The notes under the pieces: model-generated | Databases searched by the model: none | Seen by the model: the letters and a program-made list of their open reading frames with translations, nothing else | Told to the model about the DNA's origin: nothing | Position numbers and translations under genes: made by a program | From: Vibrio penaeicida | GTDB lineage: Bacteria; Pseudomonadota; Gammaproteobacteria; Enterobacterales; Vibrionaceae | Length of the DNA: 64,000 nucleotides | Assembly: GCF_030689305.1 (NCBI RefSeq) | Contig: NZ_JAUYVM010000017.1 | Coordinates: forward strand, 62,001 to 126,000 | Reading direction: 5' to 3' | Shown: in pieces, positions 8,742 to 18,536 of the stretch | Position numbering within the stretch: position 1 is the first letter of the stretch | Layout of the letters: every line of letters begins with the position of its first letter

Positions 8742-10039
8742 TATGATTTCTCCACGCTGGTTTGCATCTCTTCTTCCAGAGCAAAGTGAGAGGCTTTTTC
8801 TAGCAGGGCTTCAGAGACATTGAATACGTTGTAGTCACCGTGGATCTGATGTTTATCCGCGCGTTTGAGATCGAAACGGAAAATCGGCTTGAGCTCAATG
8901 TGTTCGCCCTGACTCCCCACGACTTCACTGATGGCGGTAATACGACGATGCCCGTCTCTCATTCTTTCCAGTTGCACAACGACATCGATAGCGCTGACAA
9001 TTTGACTGCGTATGATTTGATCAGACAGTCGCTCACCACCCATTTGCAACATGTTTGTCAAACGAACAATGGCATCTTGGGGGTTGTTAGCGTGAAGGGT
9101 ACAAAGCGAGCCGTCATGTCCCGTATTCATCGCCTGCAACATATCAAAGGCTTCCGCCCCACGAACTTCACCTAAAACAATTCTATCTGGACGCATACGA
9201 AGTGCGTTTTTGACCAAATCACGAACATTCACCTCTCCGTTCCCTTCCGTACTCGCGTTGCGAGTTTCCAAAGGAACCCAGTGCGGCTGTGCTAAAGAAA
9301 GCTCTGCTGCGTCTTCTATGGTAATGATGCGTTCGTCTTCACTGATATGTCGACTTAACGCATTCAACAGGGTTGTTTTACCTGAGCCCGTTCCTCCTGA
9401 AATAAGGATATTGCAGCGGCAGTGTGTTGCGATGGCCAAAAAGTCAGCCATTTGGGAAGATAAACTCTGTTTGCTCACTAGGCTATCCAGCATCATTTTG
9501 CTAGCTGGAAATTTACGGATAGAGATGCAGGTACCGTGCAATGCAAGTGGCGGAGCGATGACGTTTACTCGGCTGCCATCTTTAAGTCTTGCATCAACCA
9601 TAGGGTTTGACTCATCCACTCTTCGTCCTATTGCATTCACAATACGCTGAGCGACGTTCAAAACATGCTTACTGTCCCTAAAACGAATGTCGGTTTTTTG
9701 GAGAATACCCTGACGCTCCACATACACAGTATCAGGGCCATTCACTAAAATATCTGAAACACTTGGATCTTCTAACAAAGGTTGAATCGGGCCAATGCCC
9801 ACCATTTCATCAACCAGTTGAAGCGCAAGAACAGCCAACTCCTGATTGTTGTATGGCAGCATTTTTTTTGAAGCAATATTAGCTAAAGCTTCTCGGACTC
9901 TCGGTAGCAACTCATCTCTGCTTAGGTTAGCGGCGACCGATGGATCAACCAGTTCATAAAAGGCACTTTTCGCCTCATCCGACATGGTTAACAGTTGATG
10001 AGTTCTCTGCTTGGGTGCAAGGCTGCTTTGTCTAAACAT
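8741..10039 (-). CDS. tadA: TadA (CpaF), secretion ATPase of the Tad system
   Basis: A 432-residue GspE/VirB11-type hexameric ATPase that powers Flp pilus secretion. It shows a Walker A motif (ISGGTGSGKTTLLNAL, Lys near 221), an Asp box (IITIEDAAEL), a Walker B region (RIVLGEVRGAEAFDML) and a His box (GHDGSLCTLHANN). The upstream NTD segment (VSDILVNGPDTVYVER) is typical of CpaF. I choose the ATG at 10039: an AAAGG lies about 9 bases upstream, whereas an in-frame TTG two codons earlier is too close to it. The gap to tadZ is 6 bp. Confidence 0.93.
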   Translation of the reverse strand: MFRQSSLAPKQRTHQLLTMSDEAKSAFYELVDPSVAANLSRDELLPRVREALANIASKKMLPYNNQELAVLALQLVDEMVGIGPIQPLLEDPSVSDILVNGPDTVYVERQGILQKTDIRFRDSKHVLNVAQRIVNAIGRRVDESNPMVDARLKDGSRVNVIAPPLALHGTCISIRKFPASKMMLDSLVSKQSLSSQMADFLAIATHCRCNILISGGTGSGKTTLLNALSRHISEDERIITIEDAAELSLAQPHWVPLETRNASTEGNGEVNVRDLVKNALRMRPDRIVLGEVRGAEAFDMLQAMNTGHDGSLCTLHANNPQDAIVRLTNMLQMGGERLSDQIIRSQIVSAIDVVVQLERMRDGHRRITAISEVVGSQGEHIELKPIFRFDLKRADKHQIHGDYNVFNVSEALLEKASHFALEEEMQTSVEKS

Positions 10040-10045
10040 GAGCAA

Positions 10046-11173
10046 TTACCTTTTTGCTGCCGATGATGCAGAGCTGACCATTTGGCCTAGCTGAGCAAGC
10101 TTTTTACTGAATCGAGTACTTTGAGACATAATAGGTTTGCCTACCAGTTCTGACTTTTCGAACGCTTTGGCATCAAAAGGGAGCTCAAGGGACAAATCTA
10201 AGCCTAGAGACTTACTCAGTTCAGTCTTAGGCACTCGCCCTTTACTTTTTCTGCACAAATTACCCACCAAAATCTGTCTTTGATGTGTCGATTGAACGCG
10301 CGCTCTAAGTTTGGCTAAGAAGCGGTAACTATTGAGGCTGTAATCGGTGACGTAAATACAGTTATCGGCTTTTTCAATGACGTCTAACATGGCTGGGTTA
10401 TGGAGGTTGGGTACATCAATAATCACCGTACCATAGTGCTCTGCCAGAGCCTGAATGGTCTCAGTTATCGAGCCATGGTTGTCGGAGGGTAACTGGCTAT
10501 CTTGACCATAAAACAGGTGCAGTGTTTTTGAAAACTGATGGCTACTGTGAGCGAGCAGAGTTTCGTCAATACGATCCGCATCTTTTAGAATATTTTCTAA
10601 ATTGGGTTCATAGTCAGTGCCAAGTAAAATAGGGTGCTGACTATGGAAGACATCAAGGTCGACAAGCGCAACGTGCTGACTTTGCTTTTCTGCAAGATAG
10701 TAGCCTAAGTTGCTGGCAATAGTACTGACACCACAGCCGCCAGAGCTACCAAGAACACAGATAATTTTGCCCGTACGTAGGGATTTTTTCACCTGATAAC
10801 CTTGAAGATGAAGCAAACTCAATCTTAATGCATCGGCATCAAGGGGAGTTGTGTGGTAGTCGTTCACTCCGGCAAACATTAAGTGGCGATAAAGGGTCAC
10901 TTCTTGCTTCTTCCCCAGAACGATCAACTTCATCTGAGGCGGGCAATGATGTGATAGCTCACTAAGGGCGCTATCTAAGTTTACACAGTCACCTCCATCA
11001 ACCAACAAAAGGTCGGGGGCGCCATGTTTTGTACACCACTCTCTCGCCTTGTTAATGTCGCCTTTTTGTACCTGAATATTCTGGTTATCAATGTCGGCAG
11101 CCAGTTGAGTGATGATTTGTTGACTGTGGTCGTCTAATACAAAAGCAACGACGTTAAACGTACTGTCTGACAC
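10046..11173 (-). CDS. tadZ: TadZ (CpaE), ParA-like localisation ATPase
   Basis: A 375-residue protein with an N-terminal receiver-like domain (residues ~1-130, VVAFVLDD... PDLLLVDGG) and a C-terminal ParA/MinD-like ATPase domain starting at VLGSSGGCGVSTIASNLGYYLA. The Walker A loop has Val where classical ParA proteins have the second Lys, a deviation common in CpaE/TadZ proteins. TadZ places the Tad machine at its site in the cell. It lies 3 bp after rcpB and 6 bp before tadA. Confidence 0.88.
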   Translation of the reverse strand: MSDSTFNVVAFVLDDHSQQIITQLAADIDNQNIQVQKGDINKAREWCTKHGAPDLLLVDGGDCVNLDSALSELSHHCPPQMKLIVLGKKQEVTLYRHLMFAGVNDYHTTPLDADALRLSLLHLQGYQVKKSLRTGKIICVLGSSGGCGVSTIASNLGYYLAEKQSQHVALVDLDVFHSQHPILLGTDYEPNLENILKDADRIDETLLAHSSHQFSKTLHLFYGQDSQLPSDNHGSITETIQALAEHYGTVIIDVPNLHNPAMLDVIEKADNCIYVTDYSLNSYRFLAKLRARVQSTHQRQILVGNLCRKSKGRVPKTELSKSLGLDLSLELPFDAKAFEKSELVGKPIMSQSTRFSKKLAQLGQMVSSASSAAKR

Positions 11174-11176
11174 GGG

Positions 11177-11740
11177 TTAATCCTCTCCGGTTACTGACTG
11201 CTTTTCCGCAGATTTGATTTTGTTGTTGTAAAGCCTTTGAACAGCACCGGCAGATAGTGCAGTGTTATGCTCTTGGTAGGTATTCCCCTGATGCCATGCC
11301 ACTTTATTGCTGGTACTGAAGTACTGATTGCGAAAGTGCTGACAGGCTTGACGAGTCACAGGAACAGCGGATTTATTGTATCGACACGTATCCGGCGCAA
11401 AAATCACTTCGATATCTCCCTGCATGGTTTCCTCCACGCCAGGGGTATGATCCAGCTCGACTTGCATTAAGAGTTTGTTTGAAAGATGGCTTTCAATCTC
11501 TTGTTTTGCTGATTGACTAAGCAAGCCGCCTTGCAGAGTAATATTTATCACTCCCACCTCTTCTCGATGAATAAGGGGCGCGGTTAACTGATCTAATACA
11601 ACAGGCAGTGTTTCCAAGTTAGCGTTAAATTCAGCCGTGTCGGTGTAACTACGATGCGGAAGTACTTGATTTGGTGCTACACAAGCGACCAATGCGGGCA
11701 ACAACAAAGCCACTGAACAAAGTTTTAATTGTTTCATCAT
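11177..11740 (-). CDS. rcpB: RcpB (CpaD-like) Tad lipoprotein
   Basis: A 187-residue protein with a lipoprotein signal peptide (LLLPALVAC, Cys near residue 20). The mature part is short and hydrophilic, with two Cys (DTCRYNK, RQACQHF) and no large domain that I recognise. Its position between the secretin gene rcpA and tadZ, together with the lipobox, identifies it as RcpB/CpaD, an outer-membrane component that gates or stabilises the secretin. Sequence evidence alone is modest; the operon position is strong. Confidence 0.8.
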   Translation of the reverse strand: MMKQLKLCSVALLLPALVACVAPNQVLPHRSYTDTAEFNANLETLPVVLDQLTAPLIHREEVGVINITLQGGLLSQSAKQEIESHLSNKLLMQVELDHTPGVEETMQGDIEVIFAPDTCRYNKSAVPVTRQACQHFRNQYFSTSNKVAWHQGNTYQEHNTALSAGAVQRLYNNKIKSAEKQSVTGED

Positions 11741-11745
11741 TATTC

Positions 11746-13164
11746 CTAATAGTTGTATCCGTAGTTGCCGAACAATCTGTTGTTTTGATCGTGTGTTTCC
11801 CCTGTTTTATGCAGGAATACGCGCTCAAAACGACTCGCTGGTCTGTAACGATCCAGAGGTGTGGTAAGAAGAGAGGGATCACTTGTGGGTTCGACTAAGC
11901 GGGCAGTGGCAATAATAACCAACTCACTTTCTGAGTTTTTGAAGCTGTTGTTACTAAAAAAAGGGGCCAGTACAGGGATTTCGCCAAGGAAAGGCAAAGC
12001 TTCCACTTTATGATCTTGATAGGTGCGAACTAAACCGGCTAGCGCAAAGCTTTGTCCATCTGCCAGTTCTATGGTAGTGGTGGCTCGACGGGTTTCGATT
12101 CCCGGCACTTCAACACCGGCAATGGAGACGCTGTTTTCACGGCTTAACGTCGATACTTCAGGCGCAACCGTTAAGCTGATCTGGTTGTTGCTCAGTACGG
12201 TTGGCGTCAACTCCAAAGCGATACCAAACTTTTTAAACTCAATGCTGACACCGTCGTCGCCATTGTCGACAGGGAAGGGAAATTCTCCTCCAGACATAAA
12301 GGTGGCAGCTTCTCCGGACTTGGCCGTTAGATTAGGCTCAGCAAGGACATTCACTAGACTGTTTTCGACTAAGGCATCAATGATCACATTTAAACCATGC
12401 TGATCGGGTCCACTAGGCAAGTTGTTAGTAGGAAACTTATTACCCGGCGATACCCCAAGAGCAGTTTGCAAACTGTCCCAAGTGCCCCAACGCATGTTAC
12501 CAACAGAGCTCCATCTAAGGCCCAGTTGTTCGCTGGTGGTCCGTTCCATCTCGACGATACGTACGGAGATATTAACCTGAGTGCTTCCTGCGGTTTTTAG
12601 TTGATTAACCACTAATGGGTAAGTACCCATACCACCGCCAGGCTTCGCTGCTCCGTTTGCCCTAGCACTGTTCCCGTCCTGTGAAGAAGGCGCCCCCATG
12701 GTTTGTGTATCTTCTTCTTGAAGAGATTTCGCATAACCAGAAGCCATGCTGAGAATTTCATGAGCTTGCAGTGGTGTCGACACTTCTCCCATCGCGATAA
12801 TGGCCCCGCCACTGTAGGCGAAGGAAACGCTAGCATCTGGGAAAGCATGTCGGACATTTTGCTCAAGATCAGAGAGATCAGCGCTGATCACGATTTTATA
12901 ATGGGCCAATGTAGAAGCGTTAGCACCAAGGACAAGTAAGTCTGTATCCCCTAGCTTTTTACCCGCAATCATAACGTGTTGACTGGAGGGGGCATGTACA
13001 ACAAGTAAGTCAGGATCAGACACAAAGACGTCTTGCACCTCACCGGAAACAGCAATTAAACGATTTTCGTTAACGGAGATTTCTAGCGTGTTAACCTTTG
13101 CATAGGCCTGAGCAGAGCAAAGCAGTGTCAGCACACATATACAGAGTGTTTTGAAAGTGTTCAT
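11746..13164 (-). CDS. rcpA: RcpA (CpaC), outer-membrane secretin of the Tad system
   Basis: A 472-residue protein with a Sec signal peptide (LCICVLTLLCSAQAYA). It has an N-terminal BON/pilus-formation domain (LEISVNENRLIAVSGEVQDVFVSDPDLLVV) and a C-terminal secretin domain (VNISVRIVEMERT, AEPNLTAKSGEAATFMSGGEFP, GIALELTPTVLSNNQISL, TTIELADGQSFALAGLV). It forms the outer-membrane channel for the Flp pilus. It follows rcpC by 3 bp. Confidence 0.92.
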   Translation of the reverse strand: MNTFKTLCICVLTLLCSAQAYAKVNTLEISVNENRLIAVSGEVQDVFVSDPDLLVVHAPSSQHVMIAGKKLGDTDLLVLGANASTLAHYKIVISADLSDLEQNVRHAFPDASVSFAYSGGAIIAMGEVSTPLQAHEILSMASGYAKSLQEEDTQTMGAPSSQDGNSARANGAAKPGGGMGTYPLVVNQLKTAGSTQVNISVRIVEMERTTSEQLGLRWSSVGNMRWGTWDSLQTALGVSPGNKFPTNNLPSGPDQHGLNVIIDALVENSLVNVLAEPNLTAKSGEAATFMSGGEFPFPVDNGDDGVSIEFKKFGIALELTPTVLSNNQISLTVAPEVSTLSRENSVSIAGVEVPGIETRRATTTIELADGQSFALAGLVRTYQDHKVEALPFLGEIPVLAPFFSNNSFKNSESELVIIATARLVEPTSDPSLLTTPLDRYRPASRFERVFLHKTGETHDQNNRLFGNYGYNY

Positions 13165-13167
13165 GGG

Positions 13168-14061
13168 TTATCTCGCTGTCGGTTTTTCTTGTTTACGGAC
13201 ATCCTGACCGTCAAAAATTCGGATAGAGTGCTGTGGTCGCATGCGCGGATTATGGTTATCAGAAATTTCCTCATCCCATAGCGTGACTTTGTCTGATTGA
13301 GCTAGGCTAGCGTCTTGATAGGCACTACGAAGTAAAAGAGACAAAGCACCAAGCTTACGAGCCAGCAGCAAGCGTTGCGCCTGATCGGCCGTTACTTCAA
13401 AAGTGACCGGGATGGTGCGCTCCCCGTTTTGATTGAGTGAGCTTGATGGATCTTGTTTCTCTGAAGCACTAAGAATGTCCGTCAAAACATTGTCTACTGC
13501 TAGCAAGCGAACATTTTCTAAAACTAAGTTGTTAGCGTGTTTAGTGACTTCCCCAAACCCTTCATCATCTTGATGTTTTTTGGTAGTGGTTAAGAGAATA
13601 TCGACATAGTTACCAGCTCGAATTAATCCGTAGTTGCTGCCAGCAAAGGTGATATCTAAGGTGACACCTTTCATCCCAGGAGCAAGCATAGAAGAAAGAT
13701 AATGACTTTGTTCCGGACGGATAATGACAGAAGAGGTTAAAGGCTGACCAGTGACAAGAGATTGAGTGATCAAGCTGCCTTCTAATGATTTAAGTTCGAC
13801 AAAATCTTTTAAAAACAGATCAATCAATTGATGTTCAGAATCATCGAACGGTGCCCAGATAAAATCCTGAGAGCGAAGTAAAGAACCAACCTGAATAGGG
13901 TATTTGGCAACCAAAATCCTTGGAGCAATCGCTTTAGGTTCTTCTACTTTGACCTGTTCTTCTGTTTTTGATACTGGCGATGCCGCCGTATTTGACCAGA
14001 CAAACATTAGCGTAACGAGTAGTAAACCTATGCTAATGAGCACAAAAAGTAACTTTTTCAT
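13168..14061 (-). CDS. rcpC: RcpC (CpaB), Flp pilus assembly protein
   Basis: A 297-residue protein with an N-terminal membrane anchor (LLFVLISIGLLLVTLMFVW) followed by a SAF-like domain (ILVAKYPIQVGSLLRSQDF) and an RcpC/CpaB domain (PGMKGVTLDITFAGSNYGLIRAGNYVDILLT). CpaB proteins are periplasmic partners of the secretin. The gene lies 13 bp after tadV and 3 bp before rcpA, matching the canonical tadV-rcpC-rcpA order. Confidence 0.9.
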   Translation of the reverse strand: MKKLLFVLISIGLLLVTLMFVWSNTAASPVSKTEEQVKVEEPKAIAPRILVAKYPIQVGSLLRSQDFIWAPFDDSEHQLIDLFLKDFVELKSLEGSLITQSLVTGQPLTSSVIIRPEQSHYLSSMLAPGMKGVTLDITFAGSNYGLIRAGNYVDILLTTTKKHQDDEGFGEVTKHANNLVLENVRLLAVDNVLTDILSASEKQDPSSSLNQNGERTIPVTFEVTADQAQRLLLARKLGALSLLLRSAYQDASLAQSDKVTLWDEEISDNHNPRMRPQHSIRIFDGQDVRKQEKPTAR

Positions 14062-14074
14062 GGTGTTTGCTTTT

Positions 14075-14521
14075 TTAAATGTAGTGAATGGTTGTTATGG
14101 CACTGCCAGCAATAGCAACGGCATAAGGCACCGTTTTTATAGGGGAGTATTTTATCAAACCCAAACCAACTAAATAGTTGTATACGAGGATGGCTATACT
14201 TAATCCTCCACCTACCAAAGCGGTTTGCAGTAACAACCACTGCCAATTTTCGATGGAGCCATAGGCGCATATTGCCAGCAACTTACTGTCACCGGCCCCT
14301 AGCCAGCGATAGTGGAAAGCAACAATGCCTAGGAACAAAATGATCAAACTAATGATGGCGTGATAAACACTAAGCGGGACGGCAGTGAACACCACAATCG
14401 CCAGCATCAATAACGCCCAGTTTGGGACTGTTCGATTTTTTATGTCAGTCAGTGAAACTATGCATAACAGAGCAAAAGTGGTGGCTTTAAGTAATAAAAG
14501 GAAATTACTCTCCACTTGCAC
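14075..14521 (-). CDS. tadV: TadV (CpaA), prepilin peptidase
   Basis: A 148-residue, mostly membrane-embedded A24-family aspartic peptidase. The catalytic aspartates are visible in SLTDIKNRTVPNW (TD near residue 25) and in GAGDSKLLA (GxGD, near residue 75). It processes the Flp prepilin and probably TadE/TadF. Translation starts at a GTG (14521), so the gene overlaps the 3' end of flp by 17 bp, suggesting coupling. It is a minimal peptidase without the methylase domain of PilD, as usual for TadV. Confidence 0.9.
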   Translation of the reverse strand: MQVESNFLLLLKATTFALLCIVSLTDIKNRTVPNWALLMLAIVVFTAVPLSVYHAIISLIILFLGIVAFHYRWLGAGDSKLLAICAYGSIENWQWLLLQTALVGGGLSIAILVYNYLVGLGLIKYSPIKTVPYAVAIAGSAITTIHYI

Positions 14522-14705
14522 CCATGTTCATACCGTCAATAATGGCCTGAAATTTATCTTTTAGTGCAGTGATGAATAGACCGTCAGAACCAAAAATCGC
14601 CAAGATCCCCGCTGCTAAACCTGCCGCAAGAATCCCGTATTCAATAGCTGTAGCCCCACTTTCATCTTTAAAGTAGCGTTTTAGAAGGTTGGTGAAACCA
14701 TTCAT
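14505..14705 (-). CDS. flp: Flp major pilin
   Basis: A 66-residue prepilin, first gene of the Tad operon. The processing site is Gly17/Ala18 with Glu22 at +5 and Tyr23 (SGATAIEYGILAAGLA), the Flp motif. The mature protein would be about 49 residues with a hydrophobic helix and a short variable tail. AAAGGG lies 8 bases before the ATG. Only one flp gene is present here, while the reference Aggregatibacter operon has two. It should be secreted through the RcpA secretin and assembled into bundled adhesive fibres. Confidence 0.93.
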   Translation of the reverse strand: MNGFTNLLKRYFKDESGATAIEYGILAAGLAAGILAIFGSDGLFITALKDKFQAIIDGMNMGASGE

Positions 14706-14935
14706 TGAAATATCCCTTTAATTGTATTCGGTAGTCAAATGATTATGAGAATTATTATTAATATCATTGAGAAAATCAATAACAATATTATAATAAACAC
14801 TAAATAATCATTAATATACAGAATAATGACCTGTAATTATACAGAATGACAGTCATATATAATCATTTATGAGACACACTTGCAGAACGATACACCGTTT
14901 TAATTTGGCTGGAATAGTGTTTTTAAGGAATAATC
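14706..14935. promoter_or_regulatory. Divergent promoter region, flp versus the large lipoprotein gene
   Basis: A 230-bp, very AT-rich spacer that must contain the promoters of the Tad operon (minus) and of the 1195-codon lipoprotein gene (plus). At 14746-14760 the sequence TGAGAATTATTATTA matches the 7-1-7 Fur core TGATAATNATTATCA at 12 of 14 non-central positions, but the AT content makes a chance match likely. No clear sigma-54 element was seen. Confidence 0.45.
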
Positions 14936-17900
14936 ATGCTCTTTAAACGTATAGTTGTTACCAGTTTGCTTGGTTTGGCTACCTTAGGTTGTAGCGAAAG
15001 GCCAACAGATGGAGTAGCGTCGACCCCCGGAGGAGGGGGTAGTGGAACCACTACACCGGGAAATCCGGGAACCCCGACCCCCGGAAACCCAGGAACAACG
15101 CCCGGTAACCCAGGGGGAGTGGTCACTCCTCCTCAACCACCTACTCAGCTTCGGGATATTACTATCTCAGGACCTGTGCCTCTGGCGACGGCTACCGATA
15201 TTTTTGAGTTCAAAGTGTGTGCAGGAAACACTTGTGACACATGGCAGAGTGCTGTATCGGAAGGCAGTTATGAATACACCTTTGAAGTCTCACAATGGCC
15301 TGACAATCAACCTATTTCTGTGGAAGGCTGGATCGCAAGCCAATCAACGGTGAGTACTAGAGCCAGTAATGCAGGCGCAGCCACCACCACAGCGCAAAGT
15401 AAGTACTTTAAGACGAAGTTAGACACCTTAGCGAGCATCATTCAAATGGATAGTTCTGGTGATGGTGTGATTGATGAAACCGAGTTAGTGACTCTGTCGT
15501 TAGATCCCATTACTCAAGCATTTAATACCGTCGCTAAGCATCTGCTTTCTACCAGTTTAACCCAGTATGCCAATCTGCCCGTTATGCAAAAAAATGAAGC
15601 AGTTAGGCGTTACCTGTCAGAGCAAAGTAGCAACACTTGGGTACATTTAACACAAGATCAAAGAACGGCTATCAATGACCATATGAAGACCACGGGCAGC
15701 AGTAGCTGGCGTCCTTCTTATTATGGCAGTTACACCCTAAGCCTCACGCCCGAACAATGGTTACTGATTAAAGGTAATCCCGATACACCAGTAGACGAGC
15801 AGGTGGTTGAGATAAATACCGCTCAGCTAAAAGTCATTAACCCATCTAACCATGACAGGGCAATGTTAAATTGGCTGTTTAGATTGACGACTCAGCAACT
15901 TGCCAAGGCTCGTGGAGAGCTGGTTTATACCCAACAGCTAGTGATTGAACTGGCTGCGGTTTATGAGCAGATGGCGGACCAAGGAGAACGTGATCTGATT
16001 ATTGGTTGGAGTCAGGACAGGAAACTCAAAGAACATGTCGCCATAGCGAACCCGGGGGACGGCGAACCTACGGTGTTTGATGCACCATTTGACCTAGTTC
16101 TTAGCGATTCATGGCGTGGTAATCAGTATGATTTGCTTGGGCTTTATGATGTTCTCGACATCGAAACCGGTAAAGGCGCTGCCATTACTTGGACATTGAG
16201 TCCGGCTGATATTGAACGTATTTATGAACAATATAAGCAGGATGTTGCTGCCGACCCAGACAATAATCCTAGCAAGTACTTTACTCTGCTCAATACCACT
16301 TGGCCAGGCAGTGGTACGGGATTACAAGCATTGGGTAAAAAAATACTGGTTGCTCTCGCTGCTGGCCCTAAAGAGCCGATCTGGAAACATTATAAAGCGC
16401 AAGTTGGCAAAACGGTGCCTACTTATCCTCAGATGAACATTACCGCTGATGAGCAGATAGAAAGGCGTCATTTAAGATCTTGGGGTAAATTAGAGTATGC
16501 CAATTACCACCATCCGCTTAAAAAACAGATAATGGGGTTGGCGCCTGAACAGCATCTTCGTATCAGTGGCCGTTTCCCAGTCGAGTTAGAAGAAGCGTCA
16601 GTAGAAGTGGTATTGGGTACTCGTCTAAACAAGCCAAAAAGCGACGACATCAAAGGTCGTCAACCTGTTGGACGCCATGAACCGATTGCTCTGATTGAAC
16701 TTGATGGTCAACGCAGAAAAAGCATTGATTATGCAGGCAAAAATGGCTTCGTTTTTACCATTCCATTACGCAATGTCGATAATAATTTAGAAAGGTGTCA
16801 GCCAGGCAAACCGCCAGTTCCGAACAGAAAGTTTGAACACAACTACGAGTACACGGAAGATGAAATGCACGACACGTTGACTATTCATATCCGCGATAAC
16901 AAAACTGGCGTCCAGCTAAGGTCGGTATTGGGATCATTCTGTGAATTAGTGAAACGTGATACCAATGGCAATGGCACTTTAGAAATCAGCGAACTAGAGC
17001 GATTAAGCGTCGGCTATATCTCGAGTGCGCAAGCGGCGTTAATGTACAAAACCTCGTTATCAAAGCATGGATACGCGGGTTACCTCTACCCGCTTACCCT
17101 TGATGAGATCGCCGCTCGATATAGTGCTTTACCCCGTCAGCAAGTTGAATTTTTGGCCGCAATATTTGCACTGCAAGTGGAAGGCAAGTTGTTTGGTCGA
17201 GCGATCGATCTGGTTGAAAGCGCGGACATTTATATGGATGTTCTGGATATTCTTGGTATCGACATGTTAGGAGACTACGGCGTGGTATCCAGTAATAACC
17301 TGCTGCCAGATATGGAGACCTTGCAAGACAGATTTGCGGCTAAGTATGCCATTGGTGAAGTGCTCATTGATAACCTTGATGTCAATGTGTCTCACATTAC
17401 TCAAAATATGACTCAGCTATTAGCCAACTCAGAGGAAGACAAATACTACTTCGAGTTTTCAAGGCCAGGAAGTTGGGTAACGGTTTACCCGGTTAGCGTG
17501 TTGGATCCTACCTGTCAGGTGGTTCTTAATCACGATCAAGTGCTAGGTGTTCGTATTGATGGTAAAGGCAAAAATGAAGATGGCCACTGGGTGACCATTG
17601 GATGGGATAAACAAGCTGGCGCCACTCGATACACATTAGGTTGGGGCAGCAATCAATTTGAAAATGTTGTCGATGCAGAACATCAAAAACCGACAAATAA
17701 GTTAAGGGCAACCATCACAGGGCTGACATATGAGCAGGCTTATCATATCCGTGTTCAGAGTAATATTGGAACGCCAAGTGCTCTATTAACCTATTCCCCT
17801 CAACATATCCATATTGCTGACTCACGTGTAACTGCGGGTATTGAGTCTGATGATAGCCACCGTGGTAGAGACAGCGACACCGCATGTGATCCACTAAGTG

Positions 17901-18523
17901 GTAAAGCCAGAAATAGCAATAAAGATGGCATGTTGGGTGCTCGCTACGTCAAGTTGAACAATGATGGCGTACCATTGATTCGACAAGACCTGACGTATAA
18001 ACAAAGTCCATTTTCTTGTGTCCTTGATGCCCATACTGGACTGGTTTGGGAAACCAAACATGGACGTCAAGATGATGAACCTTACACCATTTTTGATGGT
18101 GACAATATGTTTGTTAAAGATGCAACCAACGCTGGCGAAGTGTTTGATGGCACCTGTGCGTTACCTAACTTGAACGTCGTTTCTACGGATCCAAAGCAAT
18201 GTACGGTTGAGAACCAGATTACTTGGATAAACAGCAAAAAACGTTGTGGATTAAACAACTGGCGTATTCCTACGCTGGAAGAGGGTTACGCCTTGTTCGA
18301 CTTTGGTAGAAGCCGTGCGTCCAACCTAGATACTCGTTATTTCCCTAATTTGTACTTCCCAAGAATGAACGACAGCACATTCCATGGATTTTGGTTAGAT
18401 ACACCAAGTATGGATGGTCTAAAACATCGAGCACTGACGGCGTTCTGGCTAGAAGCTAAGTACTTTAATAATTCGGATCATAACCCGCTGGTACTAATCA
18501 GTGATGGTTACTATGCAGAGTAA
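14936..18523 (+). CDS. Large multidomain lipoprotein with EF-hand-like loops, FnIII-like domain and DUF1566-like C-terminus
   Basis: A 1195-residue protein. The N-terminus is a lipoprotein signal (LLGLATLGC, Cys19), then a Gly/Pro/Thr-rich linker with repeated GNPGTP units (residues ~30-63). Two calcium-loop-like motifs are visible: DSSGDGVIDETE near residue 171 and DTNGNGTLEISE near residue 674. A fibronectin-III-like region lies at ~875-955 (TRYTLGWG, ITGLTYEQAYHIRVQS). The C-terminal ~170 residues (GLVWETKHGRQDD, NNWRIPTLEEGYALF) resemble DUF1566/Lcl surface domains. AAGGAATAATC precedes the ATG. It is divergent from the Tad operon and followed by a second DUF1566-like gene, so a surface or adhesion role is plausible but inferred. 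Confidence 0.75.
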   Translation: MLFKRIVVTSLLGLATLGCSERPTDGVASTPGGGGSGTTTPGNPGTPTPGNPGTTPGNPGGVVTPPQPPTQLRDITISGPVPLATATDIFEFKVCAGNTCDTWQSAVSEGSYEYTFEVSQWPDNQPISVEGWIASQSTVSTRASNAGAATTTAQSKYFKTKLDTLASIIQMDSSGDGVIDETELVTLSLDPITQAFNTVAKHLLSTSLTQYANLPVMQKNEAVRRYLSEQSSNTWVHLTQDQRTAINDHMKTTGSSSWRPSYYGSYTLSLTPEQWLLIKGNPDTPVDEQVVEINTAQLKVINPSNHDRAMLNWLFRLTTQQLAKARGELVYTQQLVIELAAVYEQMADQGERDLIIGWSQDRKLKEHVAIANPGDGEPTVFDAPFDLVLSDSWRGNQYDLLGLYDVLDIETGKGAAITWTLSPADIERIYEQYKQDVAADPDNNPSKYFTLLNTTWPGSGTGLQALGKKILVALAAGPKEPIWKHYKAQVGKTVPTYPQMNITADEQIERRHLRSWGKLEYANYHHPLKKQIMGLAPEQHLRISGRFPVELEEASVEVVLGTRLNKPKSDDIKGRQPVGRHEPIALIELDGQRRKSIDYAGKNGFVFTIPLRNVDNNLERCQPGKPPVPNRKFEHNYEYTEDEMHDTLTIHIRDNKTGVQLRSVLGSFCELVKRDTNGNGTLEISELERLSVGYISSAQAALMYKTSLSKHGYAGYLYPLTLDEIAARYSALPRQQVEFLAAIFALQVEGKLFGRAIDLVESADIYMDVLDILGIDMLGDYGVVSSNNLLPDMETLQDRFAAKYAIGEVLIDNLDVNVSHITQNMTQLLANSEEDKYYFEFSRPGSWVTVYPVSVLDPTCQVVLNHDQVLGVRIDGKGKNEDGHWVTIGWDKQAGATRYTLGWGSNQFENVVDAEHQKPTNKLRATITGLTYEQAYHIRVQSNIGTPSALLTYSPQHIHIADSRVTAGIESDDSHRGRDSDTACDPLSGKARNSNKDGMLGARYVKLNNDGVPLIRQDLTYKQSPFSCVLDAHTGLVWETKHGRQDDEPYTIFDGDNMFVKDATNAGEVFDGTCALPNLNVVSTDPKQCTVENQITWINSKKRCGLNNWRIPTLEEGYALFDFGRSRASNLDTRYFPNLYFPRMNDSTFHGFWLDTPSMDGLKHRALTAFWLEAKYFNNSDHNPLVLISDGYYAE

Positions 18524-18536
18524 AAGGAACAAACGA

